Of a stretch of DNA of 64,000 nucleotides, positions 26,357 through 35,256 are shown piece after piece. Below the pieces are notes generated by a model that was given only the letters and a program-made list of their open reading frames with translations, did not search any database and was not told the DNA's origin. The stretch covers positions 62,001 to 126,000 of the forward strand of contig CBDFGQ010000008.1 of assembly GCA_965247295.1 (NCBI GenBank), in the 5' to 3' direction. A program made the position numbers and the translations under genes. Position 1 is the stretch's first letter; every line of letters begins with the position of its first letter. The stretch comes from CBDFGQ01 sp965247295. GTDB taxonomy: Bacteria > Chloroflexota > Dehalococcoidia > Lucifugimonadales > JAGWBF01.

Positions 26357-27316
26357 GTGAGAGCGTACATCATCAAACGGATCGTCCTTTTTCCACCGAC
26401 GGTGGTGATCGTTACCCTTCTCATATTCCTGATAATGTGGATCGTCCCCGGGGACGCGGCTATCATGATCCTGGCTGGGGATGAGGGGGAGAGCGGGGTC
26501 AGCCCGGAAGACCTGGCTAGACTGCGGCACGAGCTCGGCTTGGACAGGCCCGTGTACGTGCAGTATGGGGACTGGATATGGGATATTGTGCGCGCGGACC
26601 TGGGTACGTCTATCTACTACAAGATCCCCGTCATAGACGAGCTGCAGGACAGGTTCCTGGTCACCATGCAGATGGCCATTATGGCCATTCTGATGTCCTT
26701 TTCACTGGCCGTGCCCATCGGAGTCATCTCCGCCGTGAAGCAGGATTCCTTCATGGACTATGGTGTCCGGCTGTTCACTATCGCCGGCATAGCGCTGCCC
26801 AGCTTCTGGGTCGGAATACTTGTGATATTTGGCCTGAGCTACGGGTTCGACTGGCTACCTCCCCTGGGATACGCATCTCTGTGGGAAGAGCCGTGGACCA
26901 ACCTGCAGCAGCTCGTATTTCCGGCGATGGTTCTGGCGTTGCAGGAGCTGGCCTTTACCGCCAGGATAACCCGCTCCACCATGCTGGAGGTCATGCGCGA
27001 CGACTACATGAGGACGGCCCGGGCCAAAGGCCTGGCGGAGATGGTGGTCATTACCCGGCATGCCCTCAAGAACGCGCTGCTGCCCGTCATAACCGTGTCG
27101 GGCTGGCAGTTCGGCCGCCTCCTGGGTGGTGTGGTGATCATCGAAACCATCTTCGTGGTGCCGGGAATCGGCAGCTTCCTGATAGACGCCATCATTCACA
27201 GGGACTACACGATAATCCAGGCGATAATGCTGCTGGTGGCGGGGCTGGTCCTTGTCCTTAATCTGGTGATCGACCTCCTCTACGGTTGGTTGGACCCCAG
27301 GATCCGGTACGGCTAG
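26357..27316 (+). CDS. DppB-type ABC transporter permease (paralog 2)
   Basis: A 319-residue inner-membrane permease matching the product at 15983 over its full length. It has the TM1 segment IVLFPPTVVIVTLLIFLIMW, IVPGDAA, the EAA loop DYMRTARAKGLAEMVVITRH and the C-terminal LYGWLDPRIRYG. The GTG start at 26357 follows AGGGGG. It forms a pair with the DppC-type gene 24 bp downstream. With solute-binding protein 3 it makes an importer that lacks a local ATPase. Confidence 0.93.
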   Translation: MRAYIIKRIVLFPPTVVIVTLLIFLIMWIVPGDAAIMILAGDEGESGVSPEDLARLRHELGLDRPVYVQYGDWIWDIVRADLGTSIYYKIPVIDELQDRFLVTMQMAIMAILMSFSLAVPIGVISAVKQDSFMDYGVRLFTIAGIALPSFWVGILVIFGLSYGFDWLPPLGYASLWEEPWTNLQQLVFPAMVLALQELAFTARITRSTMLEVMRDDYMRTARAKGLAEMVVITRHALKNALLPVITVSGWQFGRLLGGVVIIETIFVVPGIGSFLIDAIIHRDYTIIQAIMLLVAGLVLVLNLVIDLLYGWLDPRIRYG

Positions 27317-27340
27317 GCTACATTTGTAGCTGGAGTAAGC

Positions 27341-28255
27341 ATGTTTAACCAGAGAGGCGTTGCCGAAGAGGCCCTTCCCGAGATCCGGCGGGGTGGCCTC
27401 CGAGTCATGGGCCCGATACACGAGATAATCAAGTTCTCGTTGCGAAAGCCCCTGGGCGCGGTGGGCGGAGCGGGGCTAATCTTCCTCATAATGGTTGCCC
27501 TGCTGGCGGATTTCATCTCACCTCATGATCCATACAAGGTTTACGTGGACGATGTGGAACAACCGCCCTCTAGGCAATTTCTCCTGGGCACCGATAACCT
27601 TGGCCAGGATGTGCTCAGCCGGTTATTCCATGGAGCCCGGATATCCCTGTACATCAGCGGGGTGGCCGTCCTAATAGGCATAACGGGTGGGTTTGCCCTG
27701 GGCGTCATGACGGGCTATATGGGAGGGGTCGTTGACCTGATGTTCCAACGGCTCATTGACGCGATGATCGCCTTCCCCAGCATAATTCTTGCGCTGGCCA
27801 TCATGGCTGTGCTTGGCGCCGCGCCGAAGAACGTGATCATTGCCCTGGTCTTCGTGCTCGTTCCTCCCACCGTGCGAACCGTCAGGTCCCAGGTATTGAG
27901 TCTGAAGGAGATCGACTATGTCATGGCGGCCAGAGCCCTGGGTTGCTCGCCTATGCGCATCATGGTCCGCCATATCGTGCCAAACTGTACTGCAATATAT
28001 ATCATTATGGCCACCATCACTTTGGGGGGCGCGATCCTCACCGAAGCCTCCCTCAGCTTCCTGGGCATAGGCGTGCCCCCCGGTACCCCCACATGGGGCG
28101 GCATGCTGACCCTGGCTGCCCAGCAGCACATCAAGACGGCACCCTGGGTGGCCATATTCCCGGGTATCGCGATATCCATGGTGGTGTTCTCGGTAAATAT
28201 GCTGGGCGACGCCCTGCGGGACGTGCTTGACCCCCGGCTACGGGGAGCCAAGTAG
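27341..28255 (+). CDS. DppC-type ABC transporter permease (paralog 2)
   Basis: A 304-residue permease, paralog of the product at 16968. It has FSLRKPLGAVGGAGLIFLIM, SPHDPYKVY, FLLGTDNLGQDVLSRLFHGA, the EAA loop IDYVMAARALGCSPMRIMVR and LGDALRDVLDPRLRGAK. ATG start with GGAG upstream. It is the last gene of the amidohydrolase 4 module; the 240 bp that follow carry no gene before rsmI. Confidence 0.93.
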   Translation: MFNQRGVAEEALPEIRRGGLRVMGPIHEIIKFSLRKPLGAVGGAGLIFLIMVALLADFISPHDPYKVYVDDVEQPPSRQFLLGTDNLGQDVLSRLFHGARISLYISGVAVLIGITGGFALGVMTGYMGGVVDLMFQRLIDAMIAFPSIILALAIMAVLGAAPKNVIIALVFVLVPPTVRTVRSQVLSLKEIDYVMAARALGCSPMRIMVRHIVPNCTAIYIIMATITLGGAILTEASLSFLGIGVPPGTPTWGGMLTLAAQQHIKTAPWVAIFPGIAISMVVFSVNMLGDALRDVLDPRLRGAK

Positions 28256-28497
28256 GGATCCCCGCTGGGGCCGGTTAGGTACCTTAGTAGCAAGCACTCC
28301 TGAGAACCCCTAGCGCTGGCTGTGTGACTTCCCCTGCGAGACTGCTGCATATGACCAGTAGGGATTGGTGCCGTGATAGGTCGCTTCCCCAGATGTGCCC
28401 CTCCATCGCCGAGCTCCAGTGCTGTTATCCCAATCGAGTCGGGTTAACGTGAGGCTCAAGCTGCAGGCGATGGGGTTTTAAGGAGCCCAGGCACGCT

Positions 28498-29319
28498 ATG
28501 GGCACACTGTATGTTGTAGCTACTCCCATCGGTAACCTGGAAGATATCACCTTGCGGGCCCTGCGGGTGCTGGGAGAGGTTGACCTTATTGCCGCCGAAG
28601 ATACCCGCACCACAAGGAAGCTCCTTACCAAGTACGATATCAAGACGCCCTTGACCAGCTACCACGAGCACAATAGAGGCATCAAGGTCGGCCGTTTGCT
28701 GGAAGCTCTTGAAACGAAAGACGTAGCCCTGGTCTCCGAGGCGGGAATGCCGGGCATCAGCGACCCGGGGCGCGAGCTGGTCCTGGCGGTCTCCGGCGCG
28801 GGGGTCAACGTGGTGCCAGTGCCAGGTGCCTCTGCGCTAACCACCTGTCTTGCGGCGTCTGGGCTTCCCGCCAATGGTACCCTCTTTCTGGGGTTCCTGC
28901 CGCGACGGAAGGGAGACCGGCGGCGCCTGCTGGAGCAGCTAAAGCCTCAACCCCATACCCTTGTTGCATTCGAGGCCCCCCACAGGCTGCGTAGCTCCCT
29001 GGGGGATGTGCTGGAGGTGTTGGGGGACCGGGACATCGTCGCATGCAGGGAGCTTACCAAGGTTCACGAGGAGATTTTCCGGGGCAGCGTGTCCCAGGCC
29101 CTCTCTCATTTCATGGAACCCAGGGGAGAGTTCACACTGGCGATATCTGGGGCGTCGTCCCTACCTGCGCCGCGGGATCCGGATTGGGCCCGCCAGGAGC
29201 TGAAACGCCTAAAGGGCGAGGGTTTCAGGGCTCGGGAAGCAGTCGCTACAGTGGCGCAGGAGGCTGGCATACCCAGACGGGAGGCGTACACGCTCTGGTT
29301 GGCGATCGGCTCCGGTTGA
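28498..29319 (+). CDS. rsmI: 16S rRNA (cytidine1402-2'-O)-methyltransferase RsmI
   Basis: A 273-residue RsmI/YraL protein of the tetrapyrrole-methylase fold. It 2'-O-methylates C1402 in the decoding centre of 16S rRNA using SAM. Family blocks are LYVVATPIGNLEDITLRALR, AAEDTRTTRKLL, SYHEHN, ALVSEAGMPGISDPGRELV, PVPGASALTTCLAASGLP, LFLGFLPRRKGDR and ACRELTKVHEEIFRG. The ATG at 28498 has AAGGAG 12 nt upstream, a long spacing. It starts the housekeeping run with the thioredoxin-like gene and metG. Confidence 0.95.
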   Translation: MGTLYVVATPIGNLEDITLRALRVLGEVDLIAAEDTRTTRKLLTKYDIKTPLTSYHEHNRGIKVGRLLEALETKDVALVSEAGMPGISDPGRELVLAVSGAGVNVVPVPGASALTTCLAASGLPANGTLFLGFLPRRKGDRRRLLEQLKPQPHTLVAFEAPHRLRSSLGDVLEVLGDRDIVACRELTKVHEEIFRGSVSQALSHFMEPRGEFTLAISGASSLPAPRDPDWARQELKRLKGEGFRAREAVATVAQEAGIPRREAYTLWLAIGSG

Positions 29320-29365
29320 AGTCACGGTCCGGCTGCCCTGCTTTGCTGGAGGCTCGAGTCTGGCC

Positions 29366-29394
29366 TTGACAGCTTGTCGTATAGAGCTTAAATT
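29366..29394 (+). promoter_or_regulatory. sigma70-type promoter upstream of the thioredoxin-like gene
   Basis: TTGACA (29366-29371), a 17-bp spacer and TAAATT (29389-29394, 4 of 6 matches), 75 bp before the ATG at 29470. Confidence 0.6.
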
Positions 29395-29469
29395 ACCTCG
29401 TAGTCGCTGCCTGCTAAAGAGCCGCTGGGAAAGACGGCCCTGATCCAACTACCCTTGAGGAGACACAAC

Positions 29470-30123
29470 ATGCTACTCACCAGCGAGCGGTTCTTCCAAG
29501 GGATGACACCCCAAGAGCACATGGGCCAGATGAAGGTAAACCGTGAGCGCTTTTCCCAGGTGTTGGATGCTGTTGATATTCCTGCCGAAGAGGTGGACTA
29601 CTTCGCCGGCCTTCCATCACCCTTGCGTGTAGCGGTTCTCACCGAAGACTGGTGTGGCGACCATGTCACCACGACGCCGGTGCTGTACCGTCTGGCCGAG
29701 GCTTCAGGGAAACTGGACGTGAAGGTGTTCATGAGGGACCAGAATTGGGACCTGGCCCACGCCTTCCTGCCTCAACACCGTGTGGACACCGTCCCGGTAT
29801 TCGTTTTCTTCACGGGCGAGGATATGCGGGAGATCAGCGTATTTGTCGAGACGGCCCCCGCATTGGTGCCCACGCTGGATAGTATGGAGGAGACCATACG
29901 GAAGGGGCACCCCGAGATACCAGACATCAACGCCGACGTGAACGACATGAGCCAGAGCACTCGCGATCTTCTCCGGCAGGAACGGGGCATGTTCCGGGTC
30001 AACCATGCACGGGAGTGGGGGTGCGTCATATCCCGCGATTTTCGTGAGGTGGTGGCTGCCGGCCTGTCACGGAAGCCCGGGGAGGGCCCTGCGGAAGGTG
30101 GCACCGAGTGGCCGCCTCCCTAG
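29470..30123 (+). CDS. thioredoxin-like protein (Thioredoxin_9 type)
   Basis: A 217-residue cytosolic thioredoxin-fold protein. The active-site position reads LTEDWCGDHVTTTPVLYRLA, so only one Cys is present at the WCxxx position, as in the Thioredoxin_9 group. The cis-Pro loop is VDTVPVFVFF. The C-terminal 90 residues form helices rich in charge (LRQERGMFRVNHAREWG). The ATG at 29470 follows AGGAGA by 6 nt; an in-frame TTG at 29455 precedes that site and is rejected. Without a resolving Cys, ordinary dithiol oxidoreduction is unlikely; monothiol chemistry or binding is possible. Confidence 0.8.
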   Translation: MLLTSERFFQGMTPQEHMGQMKVNRERFSQVLDAVDIPAEEVDYFAGLPSPLRVAVLTEDWCGDHVTTTPVLYRLAEASGKLDVKVFMRDQNWDLAHAFLPQHRVDTVPVFVFFTGEDMREISVFVETAPALVPTLDSMEETIRKGHPEIPDINADVNDMSQSTRDLLRQERGMFRVNHAREWGCVISRDFREVVAAGLSRKPGEGPAEGGTEWPPP

Positions 30124-30268
30124 CAACCTGGTAGTCACGCTCCTCGACGGCGAAGCTCTCAGGTCTCACGGTCGGAGGGTGGTGAGTCCACGCCCCCCTC
30201 TTTCGCGTACCAAGGGAAGAAGCACGCGGAGGCATTCCAATTCCTCATCCAAGAAAAGGAACTTGCAG

Positions 30269-31954
30269 ATGGCCCAGCGTATACTCGTAGCGGTAGCCTG
30301 GCCCTATGCCAATGGCTACCTACACCTGGGCCACCTGGCCGGTTGCTACCTGCCTGCGGACATCTTCGCACGATACCATCGCCTCAAGGGCAACGAAGTG
30401 CTGATGGTGTCTGGCAGCGACCAGCACGGCACGCCCATAACGCTGAGGGCAGAACAGGAAGGCGTCACCCCCCAGGAGGTGGTAGACAAGTACCACACTG
30501 AGTTTCTCCGCTCCTGGGAGCGGATGGGCATCAGGTTCGACGTGTTCACCACCACCGGTACCGAAAACCATCGGCGGGTCGTGCATGATATATTCCGGAC
30601 GCTTTACGATAAGGGTTTCATCTACACGGACACCATGCTGCTGCCTTACTGTCCCAACTGTCAGCACTTCCGCCCCGACAGGTACATAGAGGGAACTTGT
30701 CCCCACTGCAACAGCCCCGACGCCCGGGGCGACCAGTGTGACAGCTGCGGTAGAACCCTGAACCCCGAGGATCTCCACGAGCCCCGCTGTCGTGTCTGCG
30801 GAACGGCTCCCCAGTTTAGAGACTCGGAGCACTTCTTCCTACGCCTAAGCGCCGTCCAGGAGCCTCTGCTGGAGTGGGTACAAAAACAGGACCATTGGAG
30901 GCCTAACGTCCTGAACTTCACCCGCAGCTACCTTGAGGGTGGCCTGAAAGACCGGGCCATATCCAGGGACATTACCTGGGGTGTCCCCTTGCCCATCGAG
31001 GGATACGACACCAAGCGCATCTACGTATGGTTCGAGGCCGTGATTGGGTATCTGTCGGCCACCAGGGAGTGGGCCCAACGGGAAGGCGAGCCCGAAAAGT
31101 GGGTGGACTTCTGGCAGGACCCGGACGCCAGGGCCTACTACTTCATCGGCAAGGACAACATACCCTTCCACAGCATCATCTGGCCTGCCATGCTCATGGG
31201 ATATGGAGGTCTGAACCTACCCTACGACGTGCCAGCAAACGAGTTTCTGAGTCTGGAGAACCGCCAGTTCTCCACCAGCCGAAGTTGGGCCGTCTGGTTG
31301 CCCGACTATCTGGAGCGCTACGATCCCGACCCCCTTCGATACTATCTCTCCATCAACATGCCTGAAACAGGGGACTCGGATTTCTCCTGGTCGGAGTTTG
31401 TCCGCCGAAACAACGACGAGCTTGTAGCGACCTATGGGAACCTGGTCCACCGCGTGCTCACTTTCACCTATCGCAATTTCCAGTGTGCGATCCCTGCACC
31501 AGGGACCCTGGATGCCGAGAGCCAGCACTTGCTTGACCAGGCGGCAGCTACCCTGGATTCTGTGGCCAAAAGCCTCGGTGATTGCAGGTTCAAGATGGCC
31601 ATATGGCAGGCTATGGCCCTAGCCCGGCAGGCTAACAGGTACCTGGATCAGAAGGCCCCGTGGAGAAGCCTAAAGAACGATCGGGAAGCTACTGCGACGG
31701 TGCTGTGGGTCGCGTTGGCCGTGATCAACTGTCTCAAGGTGGTGCTCTATCCCTTCGTTCCCTTTAGCTCTCGGAAGCTGCACGAGATGCTGGGCTTTCA
31801 GGACGACCTGGACCGATGGGGATGGAACTGGAAGGCTAATTCCGAATTTCTGCCGCCTGGGCAGACCCTGGCTGATCCCAAGCCGCTCTATACTAAGATG
31901 GACGAGGCTGTGGCGGAAGAAGAAAACCTGCGCCTTGGTGCCGGCGGTACGTAG
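30269..31954 (+). CDS. metG: methionyl-tRNA synthetase
   Basis: A 561-residue class-I synthetase that charges tRNA-Met. The HIGH box is HLGH (residues 19-22). The connective domain carries a double zinc-knuckle set (CPNC, CPHC, CDSC, CRVCG; about residues 131-180), as in MetG1 and archaeal-type enzymes. The second ATP motif is the divergent FSTSR (about 332-336) in place of KMSKS. The anticodon-binding helical domain follows, and there is no C-terminal tRNA-binding EMAP-like domain. The start at 30269 (MAQRILVAVAWPYANGYLHL) matches family N-termini and has AAAGGA upstream; the long upstream open frame is discarded. Confidence 0.95.
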   Translation: MAQRILVAVAWPYANGYLHLGHLAGCYLPADIFARYHRLKGNEVLMVSGSDQHGTPITLRAEQEGVTPQEVVDKYHTEFLRSWERMGIRFDVFTTTGTENHRRVVHDIFRTLYDKGFIYTDTMLLPYCPNCQHFRPDRYIEGTCPHCNSPDARGDQCDSCGRTLNPEDLHEPRCRVCGTAPQFRDSEHFFLRLSAVQEPLLEWVQKQDHWRPNVLNFTRSYLEGGLKDRAISRDITWGVPLPIEGYDTKRIYVWFEAVIGYLSATREWAQREGEPEKWVDFWQDPDARAYYFIGKDNIPFHSIIWPAMLMGYGGLNLPYDVPANEFLSLENRQFSTSRSWAVWLPDYLERYDPDPLRYYLSINMPETGDSDFSWSEFVRRNNDELVATYGNLVHRVLTFTYRNFQCAIPAPGTLDAESQHLLDQAAATLDSVAKSLGDCRFKMAIWQAMALARQANRYLDQKAPWRSLKNDREATATVLWVALAVINCLKVVLYPFVPFSSRKLHEMLGFQDDLDRWGWNWKANSEFLPPGQTLADPKPLYTKMDEAVAEEENLRLGAGGT

Positions 31955-31963
31955 GAGCTTCCC

Positions 31964-32953
31964 TTGCTTGACGGCGTGGATGAGCGAACTCAACGGATCT
32001 ACGAACCGATCCAGGAAGACCTACTGGAGGTCGAAAGGCGGCTTCGTAGTCTGTCCAGCGTGGGGACCTCTTACCTGCCAGCGCTCCTGGATTACGTGCT
32101 ACACACGGGAGGGAAAAGGGTGCGCCCCGCCATTACCTCACTGTCGGCCAAGTTTCACCCCGGCGACCCGGAATTGCCCATCGTCATGGCTATGGCGGTG
32201 GAGCTGCTTCACATCGCCACCCTTATCCACGATGACACCGTTGACAAGGCCGCCTTGCGCAGGGGAAAGGCGACGGTCAGCGACGTCTGGGGAAGGGACG
32301 TTGCGGTACTCTTGGGCGACTACGTTTTCGCTACCTCGGCTACTTTCGTGTGCGATACCGGGAATGTGCGGGTAATACGGCGTTTCTCAGAGACCATAAT
32401 GGAGCTCTCCAGCGGGGAGCTGCATGAATGTTTCAATACCAACAACTGGAGGCAGAGTCGAGAAGACTACAACGAGAGGATATTCCTCAAGACCGCCTCC
32501 TTGTTTCAGACTTCGGCGGAAACGGGGGCGATCCTCAGCGGGGCGTCCGAAGAGACTGTTCAGGCCTCGCGACTTTACGGTTACAACATTGGCATGGCTT
32601 TTCAGATAGTGGATGACATACTGGATGTGGAGGGGGACCCGAATGAGGTCGGGAAACCGGTGGGTCAGGACTTGCTTCAGGGAATCCTTACCCTACCGGC
32701 CATAATCCTGATGGAAAGGTGCCCAGGGGAGAACCCCATCGAGAAGCTGTTCCTCCAGGATGATCAAGAGAGGGCCGGTGGCCTGGAGCGAGTCCTGGAG
32801 ATGGTCCACAACTCCAAGGTCATCGAGGACTGCTATCAGGTAGTGCAGGAGTATTGCCTCAAAGCCACCAACGCCATAAGCTCCCTTCCAGACAACCCCG
32901 CACGGCGATCGCTGCTGGACCTGGCCCGGTACGTAATGGAGAGACGGCGCTAG
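31964..32953 (+). CDS. polyprenyl (all-trans) diphosphate synthase
   Basis: A 329-residue trans-isoprenyl diphosphate synthase that condenses isopentenyl diphosphate onto allylic diphosphates for quinone side chains or other prenyl lipids. The first Asp-rich motif is LIHDDTVDKAALRRG and the second VDDILDVEGD. GGKRVRPAI binds IPP. The TTG start has AGGAG 6 nt upstream and lies 9 bp after metG, so they are cotranscribed. Chain length cannot be told from sequence alone. Its stop overlaps the stop of the convergent amidohydrolase (shared CTAG). Confidence 0.92.
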   Translation: MLDGVDERTQRIYEPIQEDLLEVERRLRSLSSVGTSYLPALLDYVLHTGGKRVRPAITSLSAKFHPGDPELPIVMAMAVELLHIATLIHDDTVDKAALRRGKATVSDVWGRDVAVLLGDYVFATSATFVCDTGNVRVIRRFSETIMELSSGELHECFNTNNWRQSREDYNERIFLKTASLFQTSAETGAILSGASEETVQASRLYGYNIGMAFQIVDDILDVEGDPNEVGKPVGQDLLQGILTLPAIILMERCPGENPIEKLFLQDDQERAGGLERVLEMVHNSKVIEDCYQVVQEYCLKATNAISSLPDNPARRSLLDLARYVMERRR

Positions 32954-34521
32954 CCCTCCCACACCACCATTCCCGATACCAACGTCATCATCACCGCGAT
33001 CTCCTTGATCGCCTCTGGCTCCACGGCCGCTGGGTCTGCGTCCAGCAAAACGAGGTCTGCCCTCTTGCCAGGTGCGATAGAGCCTTTTCCCTTCTCCCCG
33101 AAGGAGGCGTAGGCGGCGTCAAGGGTATGCATCCTGAGGGCTGTGTCCGTTGGTATGGCCTGGGACGGGGAGAGCGCAGGGCCGTCTCTGGTGTTGCGGG
33201 TGACCGCTGAGTAAACGCTGAGAAGGGGATCGGGCCATGTGACGGGTGCGTCGGAGCTGGCGGCCACCCGTATCCCGGCGCGGACGAGGGAGGCCAGTGG
33301 GTACAGATGGGGCAAAAGGCTGGGCTTAACATCCGATAGGTATTTTCCCCCATTTTGGTAGACGAAGGATGGCTGGGTCACCACCAGGGCCTGGCTCAGC
33401 TTGAGTCTGTCCAGAAGGTGTGGCGGGCACTCTGAACAGTGCTCTATCCGGTGGCGAGCGTCGGGTCGAGGCAATGCCGCCTGGGTCTGGGCCAGAGTGT
33501 CCACTGCCGCCTCCACGGCCTCCTCCTCCACCGCGTGAATGGCCAGCTGTAGCCCCCTCCTGTGGCAGTCCAGCACCACCTCATTCAACTCCTCCCTCGA
33601 GGGCTGAAGGGTCCCCGTAGTGAGTCCCAGGACGATCTTGACCGCTCCCAGCTTGGGGTCGCTGCCTGCGGAGCCTGGGGTCAGACCATGGTCGAGGAAA
33701 GAACGAAGGCGGAGTGAGCCTGCCATCATGGTGACGTGTGGAGTCAAGAGGCCCTCGCCTTTGAGCCTTTGAAAAGTCTGCCAGCGATGGACGTCGTTGG
33801 TCAAGCTGGCGTCCTGGATGGACGTTACGCCTCTGGAGAGGAGCAATCTGTCGGCCCGCCTGATGCCCTCGAGGAAGCCCTTCTCCCGCTGTGGCCTGCC
33901 GTCATGGCAGGCCTGTGGGGCCCTTTTAATATACTCGCCCATCTCGTAAAGGACGCCTGTTGGCTCGCCTGTGGCGCCATCCCGCTCGATAACTCCCCCT
34001 GGAGGGTCGGGCGTATCCCGAGTTATGCCCAGGGTTTGCAGGGCTTGGCTGTTGAGTACAGAGGCGTGCCCCGTTCGGTGGTCCAACCGCACAGGATGAA
34101 GGGGGGTCGCTCTGTCAAGGTCTTGCCTGGTGGGGTGGCGTTTCTCCGCCAGATAGAACTCGTCGTAGCCGAAGGCCCTCAGCCAGCTCCCCGGTTGCGT
34201 ACCGTCAGCCTGCCGGCTTATGGCCGCCAGGATCTGGGCTATAGAGCCGACCTTATCGGGCCGACAATCCACGCCTCGCAGGTTGGAAGCCAGCGCGAAG
34301 AGGTGGCAGTGGGCGTCAACGAACCCGGGAAGGAGGGCCATGCCGTGGCAGTCCAGTGACCTGGTGCCCGGCCCTCTGTAGTGTGCAGACCCCGCCATAT
34401 CTCCCACGGCCAAGATCTTGCCGTCCTTGACGGCCACATACCAGGCTAGAGGGTTGCCCGGTTCCAACGTTAGGACGCGGGCGTTCTGGAGGATCAAGTC
34501 GGCATGGTAGTCGGGCGACAT
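32950..34521 (-). CDS. YtcJ-type amidohydrolase (Amidohydro_3)
   Basis: A 523-residue amidohydrolase unrelated to the four array paralogs beyond the superfamily. Motifs are FVDAHCHLFAL (HxH), IHAVEEEAVE, HRIEHCSECPP and AASSDAPVTWPDPLLSVYSA, typical of YtcJ/exoenzyme-regulatory-protein-like hydrolases. ATG 34521 is favoured with AAAGG 7 nt upstream; a GTG 6 nt further up is the alternative. No signal peptide. Divergent from the HAD gene, convergent with the prenyl synthase. Substrate unknown. Confidence 0.9.
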   Translation of the reverse strand: MSPDYHADLILQNARVLTLEPGNPLAWYVAVKDGKILAVGDMAGSAHYRGPGTRSLDCHGMALLPGFVDAHCHLFALASNLRGVDCRPDKVGSIAQILAAISRQADGTQPGSWLRAFGYDEFYLAEKRHPTRQDLDRATPLHPVRLDHRTGHASVLNSQALQTLGITRDTPDPPGGVIERDGATGEPTGVLYEMGEYIKRAPQACHDGRPQREKGFLEGIRRADRLLLSRGVTSIQDASLTNDVHRWQTFQRLKGEGLLTPHVTMMAGSLRLRSFLDHGLTPGSAGSDPKLGAVKIVLGLTTGTLQPSREELNEVVLDCHRRGLQLAIHAVEEEAVEAAVDTLAQTQAALPRPDARHRIEHCSECPPHLLDRLKLSQALVVTQPSFVYQNGGKYLSDVKPSLLPHLYPLASLVRAGIRVAASSDAPVTWPDPLLSVYSAVTRNTRDGPALSPSQAIPTDTALRMHTLDAAYASFGEKGKGSIAPGKRADLVLLDADPAAVEPEAIKEIAVMMTLVSGMVVWEG

Positions 34522-34558
34522 GCTCACACCTTTCCACTGAGAGGCGCCGTGAGACTGC

Positions 34559-34564
34559 TATAAT
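34559..34564 (+). promoter_or_regulatory. perfect -10 box of a possible leaderless transcript
   Basis: TATAAT at 34559-34564 ends 8 bp before the ATG of the HAD gene. Transcription would therefore start at or next to the A of the start codon. No Shine-Dalgarno sequence lies before that ATG (aataataatac). No convincing -35 box is seen. Confidence 0.5.
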
Positions 34565-34572
34565 AATAATAC

Positions 34573-35217
34573 ATGAAGCTCGTTGCCTTTGACTGGGACC
34601 AGACCCTCTGGAATAGCTGGGACGTTCACGTGGCGGCGGCGCAGTACGCAGCCGGGGTGCTCGGATTAGTCCCACCGTCGAACAAGTGCATCGCCGCCAA
34701 CTTCTCGGTGCCATTCTCCCAGCACATGGAGCTGCTGTTTCCCGAGAACACGCGGGAGGCCAGGGAGCACTACCTGGAGTTCTACCACTCCAGGGTAAGA
34801 GTTCTGGGCAGCCTCTTCGAGGGAGTTCCCGAGATGCTGCGGGCCCTGAGGGACAAGGGCCTTCTCCTGGCCCTGCTGTCGGACAAGCGTGAGGTCTATG
34901 GGAGCCAGGAGCTGGAGTCGACCGGAATCGGAGGGCTCTTTCACTGCGTCCTCTTCCTAGAGGATGGCCGCGCGTACAAGCCGGATCCCGCGGGGCTGCG
35001 CCAGGTAATGGCCTCTCTGGGCGTGCCCAGGGATCGTGTGCTATACGTGGGGGACAGCTATGTGGATGTCCTCTGCGCCCGCAGGGCGGGGGCGGCCAGC
35101 GGCGCCGCCATGTGGGGCTCCGTCGACGGGGAGGCGGCTCTGAACGAGCGCCCGGACTACGTGCTACACAGCGTTGCCGACGTGGCTGCCCTGACCCCAG
35201 GCATGGGGGAATATTAA
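34573..35217 (+). CDS. HAD-superfamily hydrolase
   Basis: A 214-residue phosphoglycolate-phosphatase-like HAD enzyme. Motif I is FDWDQTLWNS with D7 nucleophile and D9. Motif II is LALLSDKRE, motif III the Lys of AYKPDPAGLRQVM, and motif IV YVGDSYVDVLCARRAG. A helical cap (about residues 20-85) is inserted after motif I. It dephosphorylates an unidentified small metabolite. The start has no ribosome-binding site and appears leaderless. Confidence 0.9.
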   Translation: MKLVAFDWDQTLWNSWDVHVAAAQYAAGVLGLVPPSNKCIAANFSVPFSQHMELLFPENTREAREHYLEFYHSRVRVLGSLFEGVPEMLRALRDKGLLLALLSDKREVYGSQELESTGIGGLFHCVLFLEDGRAYKPDPAGLRQVMASLGVPRDRVLYVGDSYVDVLCARRAGAASGAAMWGSVDGEAALNERPDYVLHSVADVAALTPGMGEY

Positions 35218-35256
35218 CGCGCCGACGATCTGTACCACGTGTATTCTGGGAGAGTC

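Noticed and set aside
5517..28255. Array as a defence island or secondary-metabolite cluster
   Set aside because: No nuclease, toxin, NRPS/PKS or RiPP-type gene is present; contents are transport and hydrolysis genes.
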